Assembly: GCA_029260015.1 (NCBI GenBank)
Contig: JAJDEB010000036.1
Span: 778,554 to 842,553, forward strand
Direction: 5' to 3'
Length of the DNA: 64,000 nucleotides
Source: Phycisphaerae bacterium
GTDB taxonomy: Bacteria; Planctomycetota; Phycisphaerae; UBA1845
The notes beneath the pieces are model-generated. The model was not told where the DNA came from. It searched no databases and worked only from the letters and a program-made list of their open reading frames with translations. Below are positions 26,965 through 36,178 of the stretch, piece after piece. A program made the position numbers and the translations under genes. Position 1 is the stretch's first letter. Every line of letters begins with the position of its first letter.

Positions 26965-28854
26965 TCAGTTTGTCACTTCCGCATCGATGGGGGCTGGCAC
27001 GCGGAGAAACTCTCTCGCCGAATTCGCCCAGATGCAATCCGGATATTCGTTTAGAATTCGCTCACAAAACGTCCGCCCCTTCTGCACGTCACCCAGCGCA
27101 GCCCAGGTCATTGCAAGGCGATAGTACGCTTGCGGCACGGCGTCACCTTCGGGATGCTTTTCGATGACTAGTTCCAGCAATCGCGTCCGCTCTTCCAAGT
27201 CTTCGTTCTGCATCGCGAGAAACACCAAGACATTGTCTTCGACCAGCGCGCTGGGATACGCCACCAGGATCGCCGCGAGGTTGTGCTTGTACAACAGATG
27301 TTCGGGGTCCGATTTCAGCAAGCCCCCGCAAAACGGTTCACCGCGGCGCGAACCGCACATGGGCCGATCGCCATAGCGAGGATCGTGTGCGTTGTTGCGC
27401 AATAAGTCGCGGAACTCGCGAGCGCGGGAGTCAATGGCTTCCATGTCAATTTTGAGTTGGTCATCTGCCGGTGCGCTCTTAAGCACGCCCACAACACCGC
27501 TGTCGCCTTTGGCGGTTCGAATTTTGTCGGCCTCATTCTCGCTGATGAGTTGATCGAGAAAAGCAATCGCGCTATCCATTCGACCACCGCGCGCCTCGAT
27601 ATGGGAAAGCTTGTACAACGCCACTCTCGCCGCCCTGGAGGCCTCGGCGTTTGCGAAAAGTTTTCGCCAAACCACATCTGAAACATCCGACGGGAAATCG
27701 GAGTAGTATCGCAGTATTTTTTCTTTGCTGCGAAACGCCTTCAAATCGACGCGCATATCTAGCGTTTGCCCCTGAAAATAAAGCACATTTGGAGCATACC
27801 GCGAATCTGGAAAATGCTTAAGGAAATGCTTGCACTCGCGGTTGATCGAATCGCGCTGCCTGGCAAATTCGGTTCGCACCTCCGACTTGACGTCCAACTC
27901 CAACGCCAAACGAAACTCAAGCACTTCGCGCACCACCGAGAATGGCTGCTTCGGTTCCGGTTGACCTTGCCAATAGCGGTACGCCATCCGCTCAAACTGC
28001 TCTGAGAAATTATATTCGGGGACGTAGAACTTCTCCTGAAAATGGCGGGCGAGCAACTGGTAATAAAGTTCGTCACGCCCGACGTATTTTTCAAAAAAGA
28101 CAACCGGTAACGCGAAACCCAACACGAGCAGCGGCGCGATCACACCGGGTCGATAGTTCACGGCTTTGGCGAGAAACAACACCCCACCCATGAGCATGCA
28201 CGACGTCAACGTCGCGAGCAGCCACGGAGCAATGAACTTGATCCGCTCTGACGGTGCATACTCAGCCACTTGCGGTGCGCTCTGTCTGGAAGCGCCGTAA
28301 AAGTAAAACATGACCAGCACCAAACCCAGCAGCGCTGACGCAAATCGAAACCGAAACCGAAACGGCTTGACTGACGCAAGAATACATGCCCCGGTCAGTG
28401 TGATCGCCAACCAAGGCATCACCGCGACAAACGCGACGACCAACAAGAACGGAATGCAACTTGCGAATCGATAGAGTATTGAAACAAGAATAGGGATGGA
28501 AACCAAAGCGGCTAACAGCAACCCGACCACCACGCCGTGCATCGGAATCAAATCTAACCGGACGGGAAACAGCACGAAATTCGCCAGCGTCGCGTCGCCT
28601 CTAGGCAGAAACGTCTGCCCCAACTGTGACCAATACCCCGGTTCCAGGAATGCGAACATGACACCGGTGCGAAGCCAATAGGCAAAGCAACCCAAACCGA
28701 CAAACAATATCGTGTTGATCAGCAGAAGAATAATCGCTCGAACGCGATACTTCGACGTGGACCGCGACCACACGTCAATGACTTCAACATCGCCACCGTC
28801 GTCACGGGTTGGGCCGTCATCGTGTGATCGGATTTCCGCATTGACAGTGCTCAT
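26965..28854 (-). CDS. Membrane protein with C-terminal TPR-like repeats, in the quinone gene cluster
   Basis: Unknown function. A cytoplasmic N-terminus of about 40 residues is followed by roughly six TM segments (residues 40-255), then a soluble part of about 370 residues. The C-terminal third contains helical pairs such as AVPQAYYRLAMTWAALGDVQKGRTFCERILNEYPD, typical of tetratricopeptide/outer-membrane lipoprotein-type repeats. It overlaps the ubiE stop by 4 nt (ATGA) and is followed 27 nt later by ubiX, so it is co-translated with quinone genes. No enzymatic motif was seen. Confidence 0.75.
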   Translation of the reverse strand: MSTVNAEIRSHDDGPTRDDGGDVEVIDVWSRSTSKYRVRAIILLLINTILFVGLGCFAYWLRTGVMFAFLEPGYWSQLGQTFLPRGDATLANFVLFPVRLDLIPMHGVVVGLLLAALVSIPILVSILYRFASCIPFLLVVAFVAVMPWLAITLTGACILASVKPFRFRFRFASALLGLVLVMFYFYGASRQSAPQVAEYAPSERIKFIAPWLLATLTSCMLMGGVLFLAKAVNYRPGVIAPLLVLGFALPVVFFEKYVGRDELYYQLLARHFQEKFYVPEYNFSEQFERMAYRYWQGQPEPKQPFSVVREVLEFRLALELDVKSEVRTEFARQRDSINRECKHFLKHFPDSRYAPNVLYFQGQTLDMRVDLKAFRSKEKILRYYSDFPSDVSDVVWRKLFANAEASRAARVALYKLSHIEARGGRMDSAIAFLDQLISENEADKIRTAKGDSGVVGVLKSAPADDQLKIDMEAIDSRAREFRDLLRNNAHDPRYGDRPMCGSRRGEPFCGGLLKSDPEHLLYKHNLAAILVAYPSALVEDNVLVFLAMQNEDLEERTRLLELVIEKHPEGDAVPQAYYRLAMTWAALGDVQKGRTFCERILNEYPDCIWANSAREFLRVPAPIDAEVTN

Positions 28855-29636
28855 GTCGCCACCTTATCAGCCCGATAGACCGTGACAACACCAAAGGTCA
28901 GAGGCGTCGCGGTTGCCGCTGCGAACCCCGCCGACTTCAACCGATCGCACATTTCGCCCGCACCCACAAAACTGACGACCGATTTGGGCAGATACGAGTA
29001 CGCCCCGGTTCGATCGCGACTCATAAGCCGCGCCCCCCAAGGCATCAACCTTGCGCTATAAAACTCGTGCACGGACCGGATCAGCCGATTGGTCGGCCTG
29101 GTAAACTCGAGGATCACCGCCCGTCCGCCCGGTCGCAAGACGCGCTGCATCTCTTGGAGGCCCACATCCAGATTCTGAAAATTGCGTACGCCAAACGCGC
29201 AGCTTGTGATGTCGAAAGATTCATTCGCAAATGGCAGTCGCAAACCGTCGGCTTGCAGCCACCTGGCGCGGGGATCAGAATCCACCGCGTGCTGCAACAT
29301 GCCCAGCGAAAAATCCGCACCGATCAGGCCAGAAGGATCAACCGACCCGGCCCCAAACGCACGTAACAAATCGCCCGTTCCACAAGCGATGTCCAGCACT
29401 GAATCGCCACGATTCACACCAGCGATCTCGACGGTCCGCTTTCGCCAGTATCGATCGCGCCCACCACTGAACAACGTGTTGATGCGCTCGTAAGTCGGAG
29501 CGATCGAATCGAACATGCTGCGGACGCGCTCAGACTTGTCGGCTTGCGTGTGTACCGCGTCCAGGCGACCTTGATCCCAAAGCGGTTCCTTGGATTCGCC
29601 GCAATTGTCTGCCGGTTTCTCGATCGCCATCGTCAT
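28851..29636 (-). CDS. ubiE: Demethylmenaquinone/ubiquinone methyltransferase UbiE (MenG)
   Basis: SAM-dependent C-methyltransferase of quinone synthesis. It shows VRSMFDSIAPTYERINTLFSGGRDRYWRKRTV, the UbiE/MenG entry signature, then VLDIACGTGDLLRAF (SAM motif I) and SCAFGVRNFQNLDVGLQEMQRVLRPGGRAVILEF, also diagnostic. It is 261 aa. It heads the operon ubiE, membrane protein, ubiX, ubiA. Confidence 0.95.
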   Translation of the reverse strand: MTMAIEKPADNCGESKEPLWDQGRLDAVHTQADKSERVRSMFDSIAPTYERINTLFSGGRDRYWRKRTVEIAGVNRGDSVLDIACGTGDLLRAFGAGSVDPSGLIGADFSLGMLQHAVDSDPRARWLQADGLRLPFANESFDITSCAFGVRNFQNLDVGLQEMQRVLRPGGRAVILEFTRPTNRLIRSVHEFYSARLMPWGARLMSRDRTGAYSYLPKSVVSFVGAGEMCDRLKSAGFAAATATPLTFGVVTVYRADKVAT

Positions 29637-29786
29637 TCCGTGTGAATCCCATCGTGATTACCAACGACAACTGTCATGCGAACGCGGATGGTGCGTACGA
29701 AGATTCCGCCCTGCCATTGTAGTTCGGCGGTGGCGATGGACAATCAAATACCGATTGACAATCAAACACCGATTTGTCCATACAGA

Positions 29787-29828
29787 ACGAGCGGCAGGGG
29801 CATCGTCTCCCCCACCGCTCGTTTAATT
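29787..29828. terminator. Hairpin downstream of sod
   Basis: ACGAGCGG-x-x-GGGG and CCCC-x-x-CCGCTCGT form a strong stem with a short loop, followed on the plus strand by TTTAATT. On the minus strand it begins about 26 nt after the superoxide dismutase stop. The A/T run is weak in the minus direction, but the stem is stable enough to end the sod transcript. Confidence 0.6.
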
Positions 29829-29848
29829 CATTCAGATGGAACTGTGCC

Positions 29849-30460
29849 CTACTTGGCGGCTGCGAAACGCTTGGATACTTCCGCCCAGTTGACGACATTC
29901 CAAAACGCCGCAATGTAGTCGGGCCGGCGATTCTGATAATTCAGATAGTACGCGTGCTCCCAAACATCGATGCCTACGAGCGGTGTGCAACCGAGGCTGT
30001 ATGGGCTGTCCTGATTTGCAAAACCCGCGAGGTGCAGCTTGCCCGAACCATCGACCGACAACCAAGCCCAGCCCGATCCAAACTGGCCCGCCGCAGCAGC
30101 CGCGAATTTTTCTTTAAACGCGTCGAAGCTTCCAAACGCACTCTTGATCGCAGCGGCCAAGTCACCATCCGGCGCACCACCGCAACCGGGCCCCATGATC
30201 GTCCAGAAAATCGAGTGATTGCTGTGACCGCCGCCATTGTTGCGAATCGCGCCACGAATCGAATCGGGAAGCGAATCCAAACCACGCAGCAAATCCTCAA
30301 CACTCTTCGCCGCAAGATCCGGACTCGACTCCAGCGCCGCGTTGGCTTTGGCGACGTATCCGGCATGGTGCTTATCGTGATGGATCGTCATGGTCTTCGC
30401 ATCGATGTGCGGTTCGAGGGCGTTGTAATCGTACGGTAGCGGTGGTAATTCGAATGCCAT
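29849..30460 (-). CDS. sodB: Superoxide dismutase (Fe/Mn family)
   Basis: Converts superoxide to peroxide and oxygen in the cytoplasm. The metal ligands are His27 ([10 protein letters not shown]), His82 (NHSIFW), Asp165 and His169 (DVWEHAYYL). It begins [19 protein letters not shown], the standard N-terminus, and has no signal peptide. Sequence alone does not decide Fe or Mn. AAGGAG stands 8-9 nt before the ATG, an unusually good site for this window. Monocistronic. Confidence 0.95.
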   Translation of the reverse strand: MAFELPPLPYDYNALEPHIDAKTMTIHHDKHHAGYVAKANAALESSPDLAAKSVEDLLRGLDSLPDSIRGAIRNNGGGHSNHSIFWTIMGPGCGGAPDGDLAAAIKSAFGSFDAFKEKFAAAAAGQFGSGWAWLSVDGSGKLHLAGFANQDSPYSLGCTPLVGIDVWEHAYYLNYQNRRPDYIAAFWNVVNWAEVSKRFAAAK

Positions 30461-30624
30461 TGGCCAGCTCCTTAGCGTGTATTGCAGTGTATGATTTTGG
30501 GTCAGATTGCAGCGCCTGAAGTTCCTAGGTGCCGCACGAATCTCACCGTATATTGCGAACTGGGGAGGCTATCCTTGACCACCGAAATCGTCAAGCAACC
30601 CGGATAGCACCACCCCCAATGCCT

Positions 30625-31710
30625 TTAACTATCGACGATACGCCATCGCTCGTGGGGCCAGGTCATCGTCACCTTTTCGTTTCGACCGCGGCCTTTCTCA
30701 CAACGCACCATGATCTTGCGACCAATCGGAAGGATTGCTTGCGGCCAGGTGTGCCCGACGAACTTCGTGTGAATCACCGGCACCGAACGATCTGACGGCA
30801 AATGATACTTGAGAATTGCAAGCGTTTCGGCGGTCTGGTCTCGATCGCCCATGTGAAAGTCGCCAATCAACACACCCGCGCATTGTTCAAACCAGCCAGC
30901 CAACTTGAGATGGGCAAACTGTCGATCGATGCGATGCGGCGCTTCTTCCAAATCTTCCAGCACAATCCACTTGCCCGCCGGCTTGATATGCCTGGCATAC
31001 TTCGCAACAGTTAGCGGCGTAACCAACGATAAGCATCCACCGATGAATGTAGCTTCGGTTTCCTTAGATAGCGAACCGCTGATCAGATTTCCCGTAAGCG
31101 TTCTGCTCGGACCCGATCCTTCGATGGTCGACGCGACATCGCGGAAGTATGCGTCAAACTGCTCGCGCGCTTGACGCTGTGCCCAGCGTTTCGCAAATGC
31201 GCCGATCGCCTTGGCGCCCATCGGCGTCTGTTTGAGCTTCGTGATGTTCAGTCGGGCATACCGCTCCATCGCGGTGGTCGGATACCCGGGCGTCATATAA
31301 TAGAATCCATACCCGCGTTTGCGAAGTCCAATCAGATTAACCAGCGGGGTGATTTCGCTGAACCCGAAAACCGCCAGTGGCGTCCGCCGCTTTTGCAATG
31401 GTTGAAAATCGATGTGCGGAATTATGCGGGTCAGCCAACCGCCACCTTTAAGAGTGACAAGGGCAACAACGCGATCGTCTTCAATGACCGATTGCAATTC
31501 CTTCACTCGGGCGTTGTCGTCGTTCCGACCACCATCCTGATCATCGACGGCCGCTTCAACCAAGCGGGCTTTCGCACGCACGCGATAACGCGACCCGACT
31601 GCCTTGCGGACTGCGTCAGTCAGTTCCTTCGTCGAGTTGAACTTTAGTGATCTCAACATCGCACCCGCAGGGTTGGCGGGTGCAGCAAGGTGAATGATGG
31701 GTTTCGACAT
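30625..31710 (-). CDS. S66-family LD-carboxypeptidase / MccF-like peptidase
   Basis: Serine peptidase of family S66, acting on LD bonds of murein peptides or, in MccF members, on microcin-type acyl-adenylates. The catalytic triad is visible: Ser118 in GFSEITPL, a Glu in LEDLEEAPHRID (252/255), and His320 in TKFVGHTWPQAILPIG. There is no signal peptide, consistent with cytoplasmic murein recycling. I choose ATG 31710; a longer reading would translate REP sequence. The REP pair at 31718-31782 is the entire gap to the btpA stop. Confidence 0.88.
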   Translation of the reverse strand: MSKPIIHLAAPANPAGAMLRSLKFNSTKELTDAVRKAVGSRYRVRAKARLVEAAVDDQDGGRNDDNARVKELQSVIEDDRVVALVTLKGGGWLTRIIPHIDFQPLQKRRTPLAVFGFSEITPLVNLIGLRKRGYGFYYMTPGYPTTAMERYARLNITKLKQTPMGAKAIGAFAKRWAQRQAREQFDAYFRDVASTIEGSGPSRTLTGNLISGSLSKETEATFIGGCLSLVTPLTVAKYARHIKPAGKWIVLEDLEEAPHRIDRQFAHLKLAGWFEQCAGVLIGDFHMGDRDQTAETLAILKYHLPSDRSVPVIHTKFVGHTWPQAILPIGRKIMVRCEKGRGRNEKVTMTWPHERWRIVDS

Positions 31711-31717
31711 GCGTTTC

Positions 31718-31782
31718 GTAGGGTGGGCCGTGCCCACCGCCGTTTGAACGTTTTACGGATTGGTGGGCACGGCCCACCCTAC
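31718..31782 (+). repeat. REP pair, GTGGGC family, plus orientation (65 bp)
   Basis: GTAGGGTGGGCCGTGCCCAC at the left, inverted copy at the right, and a spacer with GCCGTTTG...TTTTACGGATT. The TAG (minus strand) at 31779-31781 is the stop codon of btpA. The other end is 7 nt from the start codon of the S66 peptidase gene. Confidence 0.93.
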
Positions 31783-32567
31783 TTCCTTACAGCGGCTATA
31801 AATGCGTCAGCCAGCGCTCGATCGACCGGCTTTCTGATATCGCCATTCGGTTTCAACGCCGACCCAACGATCGCACCGTCCACCATCGAAAGTAATTTCG
31901 CAATCGTTTCCTTGGTCGCTCCGCTGCCGATGTACACGAGTTTGTCGGGTACCGCACCTTTGACTCGGGTTAGATCCTCTTGGTCGACAGCCCGTCCCGT
32001 CGTCGAGCCCGAAACGATGATCGCATCGGCCTGACCACGATACGCCGTCTCCTCAGCCGCCAGCGCGATGTCGGGTTGATTCACGCAAATCGCGTGCTTC
32101 ACATGAACGTCAGCCAGAATCCGCACGTTCGGACAAAGCGCCGCACGATCGCGCAACGTCTGGTGGGCATCGCCTTCGATCATTCCTTGATCGGTCGCTG
32201 CCACCCCCGTCAAGACATTCACACGAATAAACGCCGCGCCAACCGCAGCCGCAATGCCCAACGCACTTCGCGCATCGTTACGCAAACAGTTCACACCGAT
32301 CGGCAGTTTTGTTTCCTTACAAATTTCGCGAATGATGACCGCCATCGCAGCCACCGTTTCGGGAGCAATCGCCCCACTCGTAAACGGCGCATCCCCGAAA
32401 TTCTCAACGATGATCCCACCGAACCCGGCGGCGGTCAGCGTTTGCGCATCGCGCATGGCATGCCCGAAGATATCATCCAGGCTCAACACCGAACCCGGAC
32501 TTCCGGGAAGTGCCGGCAGATGAACCATTCCAATCAGTTTGGGTAGCGGCGTTTGCGTTTCAGACAT
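31779..32567 (-). CDS. BtpA/SgcQ family protein
   Basis: TIM-barrel protein of the BtpA family, named for photosystem I accumulation in cyanobacteria but also found in many non-photosynthetic bacteria, where the role is unsettled. Typical segments are IGMVHLPALPGSPG, GFGGIIVENFGDAPF, LPIGVNCLRNDARSALGIAAAVGAAFIRVNVLTG, and DAIIVSGSTTGRAVDQEDL. It is 262 aa from ATG 32567. The gene lies between groES and the S66 peptidase on the minus strand. The stop codon is inside a REP foot. Confidence 0.88.
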   Translation of the reverse strand: MSETQTPLPKLIGMVHLPALPGSPGSVLSLDDIFGHAMRDAQTLTAAGFGGIIVENFGDAPFTSGAIAPETVAAMAVIIREICKETKLPIGVNCLRNDARSALGIAAAVGAAFIRVNVLTGVAATDQGMIEGDAHQTLRDRAALCPNVRILADVHVKHAICVNQPDIALAAEETAYRGQADAIIVSGSTTGRAVDQEDLTRVKGAVPDKLVYIGSGATKETIAKLLSMVDGAIVGSALKPNGDIRKPVDRALADAFIAAVRK

Positions 32568-32639
32568 GTCGGGCAATCGAAGTGTGAGGAATCAATTCGG
32601 ACAGCATTCACGCCAGGCGCGATTGCTTCACTGTTACTT

Positions 32640-32963
32640 CTACTTCACTTTGCGAAAGACAGCCACCACGTCCTCAATCGGGACGACGAAGAGTTGGTTG
32701 TCCGATTCAAAATCGACCGGGATCGCGTGCTTCGGGTTGAACAGCACCTTGTCGTATTGGCGGATCGGGAAGTCGTCGTCGTTTTCGATCTGGGCCGATA
32801 CGGCGACCACGCGCCCCGTGATGGTGGGGATCTCAACCGAGTCCGGTAACTCTATCCCGCCCTTGGTTCGCTTCTTGTCTTCGTCTTTGCGGATCAGGAC
32901 CCGCTCCCCGAGGGGCTCGACCGTCTCCATCGCTGACGTCTGGGCTTGGGCTTTCTCGGCCAT
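32640..32963 (-). CDS. groES: Divergent GroES-like co-chaperonin
   Basis: Cpn10 family lid of GroEL, 107 aa from ATG 32963 (GAAGGA upstream). The fold signature is PLGERVLIRKDEDKKRTKGGIELPDS...GRVVAVSA...YDKVLFNPKHAIPVDFESDNQLFVVPIEDVVAVF. The mobile loop reads GGIEL where GroES proteins have GGIVL or GGIML, and the N-terminus has an extra stretch of about 15 residues. No groEL is next to it. It may be one of several GroES paralogs, as often found in planctomycetes, or a lid for a special GroEL. Confidence 0.82.
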   Translation of the reverse strand: MAEKAQAQTSAMETVEPLGERVLIRKDEDKKRTKGGIELPDSVEIPTITGRVVAVSAQIENDDDFPIRQYDKVLFNPKHAIPVDFESDNQLFVVPIEDVVAVFRKVK

Positions 32964-33210
32964 TCTGCTTCCTTCTTTCGATCCTATCACCAAAGAACGG
33001 TTGGGACTTATGTCGCCCCTTATGGTTCGGTCACACCGTATCCGAATCTCCACGCCATTCAAGAAATTGATTCTAGTATAGTCCGCGAGCGATCTCCAAT
33101 CGCGACAATCGTCCCAATCCAATCAAATCCGACCTTCGACAATGCCAGCGACGTAGCTACAATGGCATCAACGAGCGGCACGTCCGCTCCCCAATAGGAA
33201 ATCGACGCCC

Positions 33211-34581
33211 ATGAGCCAATCCACTCCCAAACATGTCGCATTCGTATCCCTCGGGTGCGCCAAGAACACGGTGGATTCCGAGAAGATGCTCGGACAGTTG
33301 GCAGAAGCCGGCTGCGTGCTGGTCGCCAATGAAAATGATGCAGACGTCGTCGTGGTCAATACCTGCGGTTTCCTCGAAGACTCGCGGACCGAAGCCACCG
33401 GAATCATTCGCGATCTGGTCAAATCCAAAAAGTCGCGCTCGTCTCGGCTCAAACGGGTGGTCGTGGCTGGCTGCCTTGTGCAGCGCGATGGAGTTCAGCT
33501 TTCTGACTCGGTCAAAGGCATCGACGCGTTGGTTGGCGTGAACAATCGCGACGATGTGGTGCGGGCAGTGCTGAACAAGAAACACCAGCGCAACACGGTC
33601 GATCAGTACTTGGGCGATTACCACCCGTTCGTCAACATCGACACCGCCCGGCTACGCATCACGCCAAAGCACTGGGCATATTTGCGCATCAGCGAAGGCT
33701 GCGATCAGAAATGTACGTTCTGCACGATCCCCAGCATTCGCGGACCGATGCACTGCAAACCACCCGAAATCGTCCTCACCGAAGCCCGCGAACTCATCGC
33801 CGATGGAGCGATTGAACTGTCGCTCATCGGTCAGGACACCAGCAGCTACGGTGACGACATGGGTTACGAACCGGGGTTAGCCGGTCTGCTTCGACAACTT
33901 AACGAACTCGACGGGTTGTCGTGGATTCGATTGATGTATGTGTACCCGTCCGTCTTCACCGACGCCATGATCGACGCCATCGCCGAGTGCGACAAAATCG
34001 TCAAGTACGTCGATATGCCGCTTCAGCACATCAGCGACAAGATGCTCAAAGCCATGCATCGCCGCGTCGATCGCAAGACCACCGTCGACTTGCTCACCCG
34101 CATCAAGACACGCATCCCCGACGTCACCTTGCGGACGACGCTCATCACCGGATTCCCCGGTGAGACCGAAGCCCACCATCAAGAACTCATCGAATTTATT
34201 CAGGAATTTGAGTTCGACGCGTTGGGCGTCTTCCCGTACTCTCTGGAACCTGAAACGCCAGCCGGGCGCATGGCGGGGCAGATCGACCGCGAAACCAAAC
34301 TCCGCCGACGCCAGGAATTGATGCTCGCGCAGCAGGAAATTGCCTTCAAACGTGCCGATAGCCGCATCAATCGGGACTTCGACGTCATCGTAGACACGCC
34401 GCTTTCCGATGGCTTCCAGCAGGCCCGCCATGCCGGACAGGCGCCCGAGGTCGATAGTGTTACGCTGCTGCGTGATTGCAATTACGAACCCGGAAAGTTC
34501 GCTCGCGTCCGTTGTGTGGGTCGCGACGATTACGATTTGATCGCCGTACCGAAAACAATTTCGCTTCCGACGCTTTCCTAA
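33211..34581 (+). CDS. rimO: Ribosomal protein S12 methylthiotransferase RimO
   Basis: Radical SAM enzyme adding a methylthio group to an Asp of ribosomal protein S12. The order is an N-terminal UPF0004 domain (FVSLGCAKNTVDSEKMLG, NTCGFLEDSR, GCLVQRDG), the radical SAM core with CDQKCTFCTIPSIRGP holding CxxxCxxC, and a C-terminal TRAM domain. LIGQDTSSYGDD and FPYSLEPETPAGRM are RimO-type, not MiaB-type. 456 aa. It heads rimO-pgsA-uppP. Confidence 0.95.
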   Translation: MSQSTPKHVAFVSLGCAKNTVDSEKMLGQLAEAGCVLVANENDADVVVVNTCGFLEDSRTEATGIIRDLVKSKKSRSSRLKRVVVAGCLVQRDGVQLSDSVKGIDALVGVNNRDDVVRAVLNKKHQRNTVDQYLGDYHPFVNIDTARLRITPKHWAYLRISEGCDQKCTFCTIPSIRGPMHCKPPEIVLTEARELIADGAIELSLIGQDTSSYGDDMGYEPGLAGLLRQLNELDGLSWIRLMYVYPSVFTDAMIDAIAECDKIVKYVDMPLQHISDKMLKAMHRRVDRKTTVDLLTRIKTRIPDVTLRTTLITGFPGETEAHHQELIEFIQEFEFDALGVFPYSLEPETPAGRMAGQIDRETKLRRRQELMLAQQEIAFKRADSRINRDFDVIVDTPLSDGFQQARHAGQAPEVDSVTLLRDCNYEPGKFARVRCVGRDDYDLIAVPKTISLPTLS

Positions 34582-34606
34582 AGCCAACGGAATCAAACGC
34601 AACCTC

Positions 34607-35215
34607 ATGAATCTGCCCAATCAGATCACGCTTACCAGACTTCTGCTCGCGATTGTTTTTTTCGTCCTGCTTTCGCGATTCGATATCGTCACCGCTCCCG
34701 ATACCTGGATTCTCGATTTGTGCGCTGTTTTGTTCATGGTTGCGGCTGCGACCGATGCGCTGGACGGCTACCTTGCCCGACGCAACAACCAAGTCACCGC
34801 GTTTGGCCGCGTACTCGATCCGTTTGTCGATAAAGTCCTGGTGTGCGGCGCGTTCGTGTTCCTTGCCGGCGGCAACTTTCGCACCGAAGAAGGCATTCAA
34901 ATCACCCACATGAAATCGTGGATGGTGGTGTTGATCCTGGGTCGCGAATTGCTCGTTACCGGTTTGAGAGGATTCTCCGAAGCCAAGGGTGCGGCATTCG
35001 GGGCCAACATCTACGGCAAAGCCAAGATGATGTTTCAAAGCGGCGCGATTCCCGTCATCCTGTTCATCATCGCCCACAGCAAGGAACCAGCCGCCGACGC
35101 CAACCGGTTTTCCATCCAGATCATCGTATGGGCCACCGTCGTCGTCACGACACTCTCGATGCTCCCGTATCTCTACCAGTCCAAAGACATCCTCACGCAG
35201 ACGGACAACTCGTGA
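34607..35215 (+). CDS. pgsA: CDP-diacylglycerol-glycerol-3-phosphate 3-phosphatidyltransferase
   Basis: Membrane enzyme of phosphatidylglycerol synthesis. The CDP-alcohol phosphotransferase motif is complete: D50-A-L-D53-G...A57-R...G67...D71...D75. Four to five TM helices are visible and the N-terminus MNLPNQITLTRLLLA is typical. 202 aa. It lies 25 nt after rimO and overlaps uppP by 4 nt (GTGA), so the two lipid genes are co-translated. Confidence 0.94.
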   Translation: MNLPNQITLTRLLLAIVFFVLLSRFDIVTAPDTWILDLCAVLFMVAAATDALDGYLARRNNQVTAFGRVLDPFVDKVLVCGAFVFLAGGNFRTEEGIQITHMKSWMVVLILGRELLVTGLRGFSEAKGAAFGANIYGKAKMMFQSGAIPVILFIIAHSKEPAADANRFSIQIIVWATVVVTTLSMLPYLYQSKDILTQTDNS

Positions 35216-36045
35216 ACGAACTCTCGTACGTCCAAGCCATCATCCTTGGCATCGTCCAGGGATTGACCGAGTTTCTGCCCATCAGCAGCAGCGGACACCT
35301 CGCGCTGGGGGCGTATTGGTTTGACCTCGAACCCGAATCGCAACCGATGATGCTGTTCAACATTGCCGTGCATCTCGGCACGGTCATCGCGGTTGCGGCG
35401 GTTTTTGCCCGAAAATTCGCATCGTACTTCGCCCGCCTGATCGCCGAAATCAGCCCCAGCTTTGAAGGTCGCCGCATCGCCTGGAAAATCGCAGCACTCG
35501 GCGTCGTTGCCAGCATTCCGACAGCCGTCATCGGCCTTGGGTTCAAAGATCAACTTGAACAAGCATTCGGCAACCGCCTTGGCATCGGCATCGCCCTAAT
35601 CGCCACCGGCTCATTGCTATGGGTCACCGGTAAAATCCCCCGTCCCAAGCGCGGATGGCGAAGGTTCGGCTGGGGTCGGGCGTTGATCATCGGTCTCGGT
35701 CAGGGCATCGCGATTCTGCCGGGCGTATCGCGCAGTGGCACCACCATTTCGCTGGCGATGATCTGCGGGATCAAACGTCAGTGGGCCGGCGAGTTCAGCT
35801 TTTTTATCGCCATCCCAGCCATCTGCGGCGCGGCGTTGGTTTCGACCATGGACGTAATAAACGATCCCGCCATGAGCCTGAAAGACTTCATGACGGGACC
35901 GCTACTGATGGGGTCGATTGTGGCAACCGCGACCGGGTACTTCGCCCTCCGCATGCTCATGTCAGCCGTACGAAACGCCAAGCTCCATTACTTCTGCTAT
36001 TACTGCTGGATGCTCGGGCTCGTCGTGATCGTAGCCATGCAATAA
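35212..36045 (+). CDS. uppP: Undecaprenyl-diphosphatase (UppP/BacA)
   Basis: Recycles the C55 lipid carrier of cell-wall synthesis and gives bacitracin tolerance. The family motifs are GIVQGLTEFLPISSSGHL near the N-terminus and GQGIAILPGVSRSGTTI in the middle. It has about eight TM segments and 277 aa. The start is GTG 35212, overlapping the pgsA stop; an open frame extends upstream but inside pgsA and has no family sequence. Confidence 0.96.
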   Translation: MNELSYVQAIILGIVQGLTEFLPISSSGHLALGAYWFDLEPESQPMMLFNIAVHLGTVIAVAAVFARKFASYFARLIAEISPSFEGRRIAWKIAALGVVASIPTAVIGLGFKDQLEQAFGNRLGIGIALIATGSLLWVTGKIPRPKRGWRRFGWGRALIIGLGQGIAILPGVSRSGTTISLAMICGIKRQWAGEFSFFIAIPAICGAALVSTMDVINDPAMSLKDFMTGPLLMGSIVATATGYFALRMLMSAVRNAKLHYFCYYCWMLGLVVIVAMQ

Positions 36046-36178
36046 TGTGGGCTTCGACAGAACAACCCGTCCAAAAGAGCATTGACACGATCAGATCGCA
36101 TTCTGAAAAGAAATCGCAAATGAATTGGAATTGCCCGCCCAATCCGGTCAAGAGGGGCAGAATTGCCCCCCTTGCCGA

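Noticed and set aside
29745-29780. Direct repeat ACCGATTGACAATCAAACACCGATTTG-like pattern near sod
   Set aside because: It is two short similar stretches only (CCGATTGACAATC / CACCGATT); too short and imperfect to call an element.
34843-35211. Longer reading of uppP starting inside pgsA
   Set aside because: The extra codons are Arg/His-rich and out of frame with pgsA. UppP proteins start at the VNELSYVQAIILG position.
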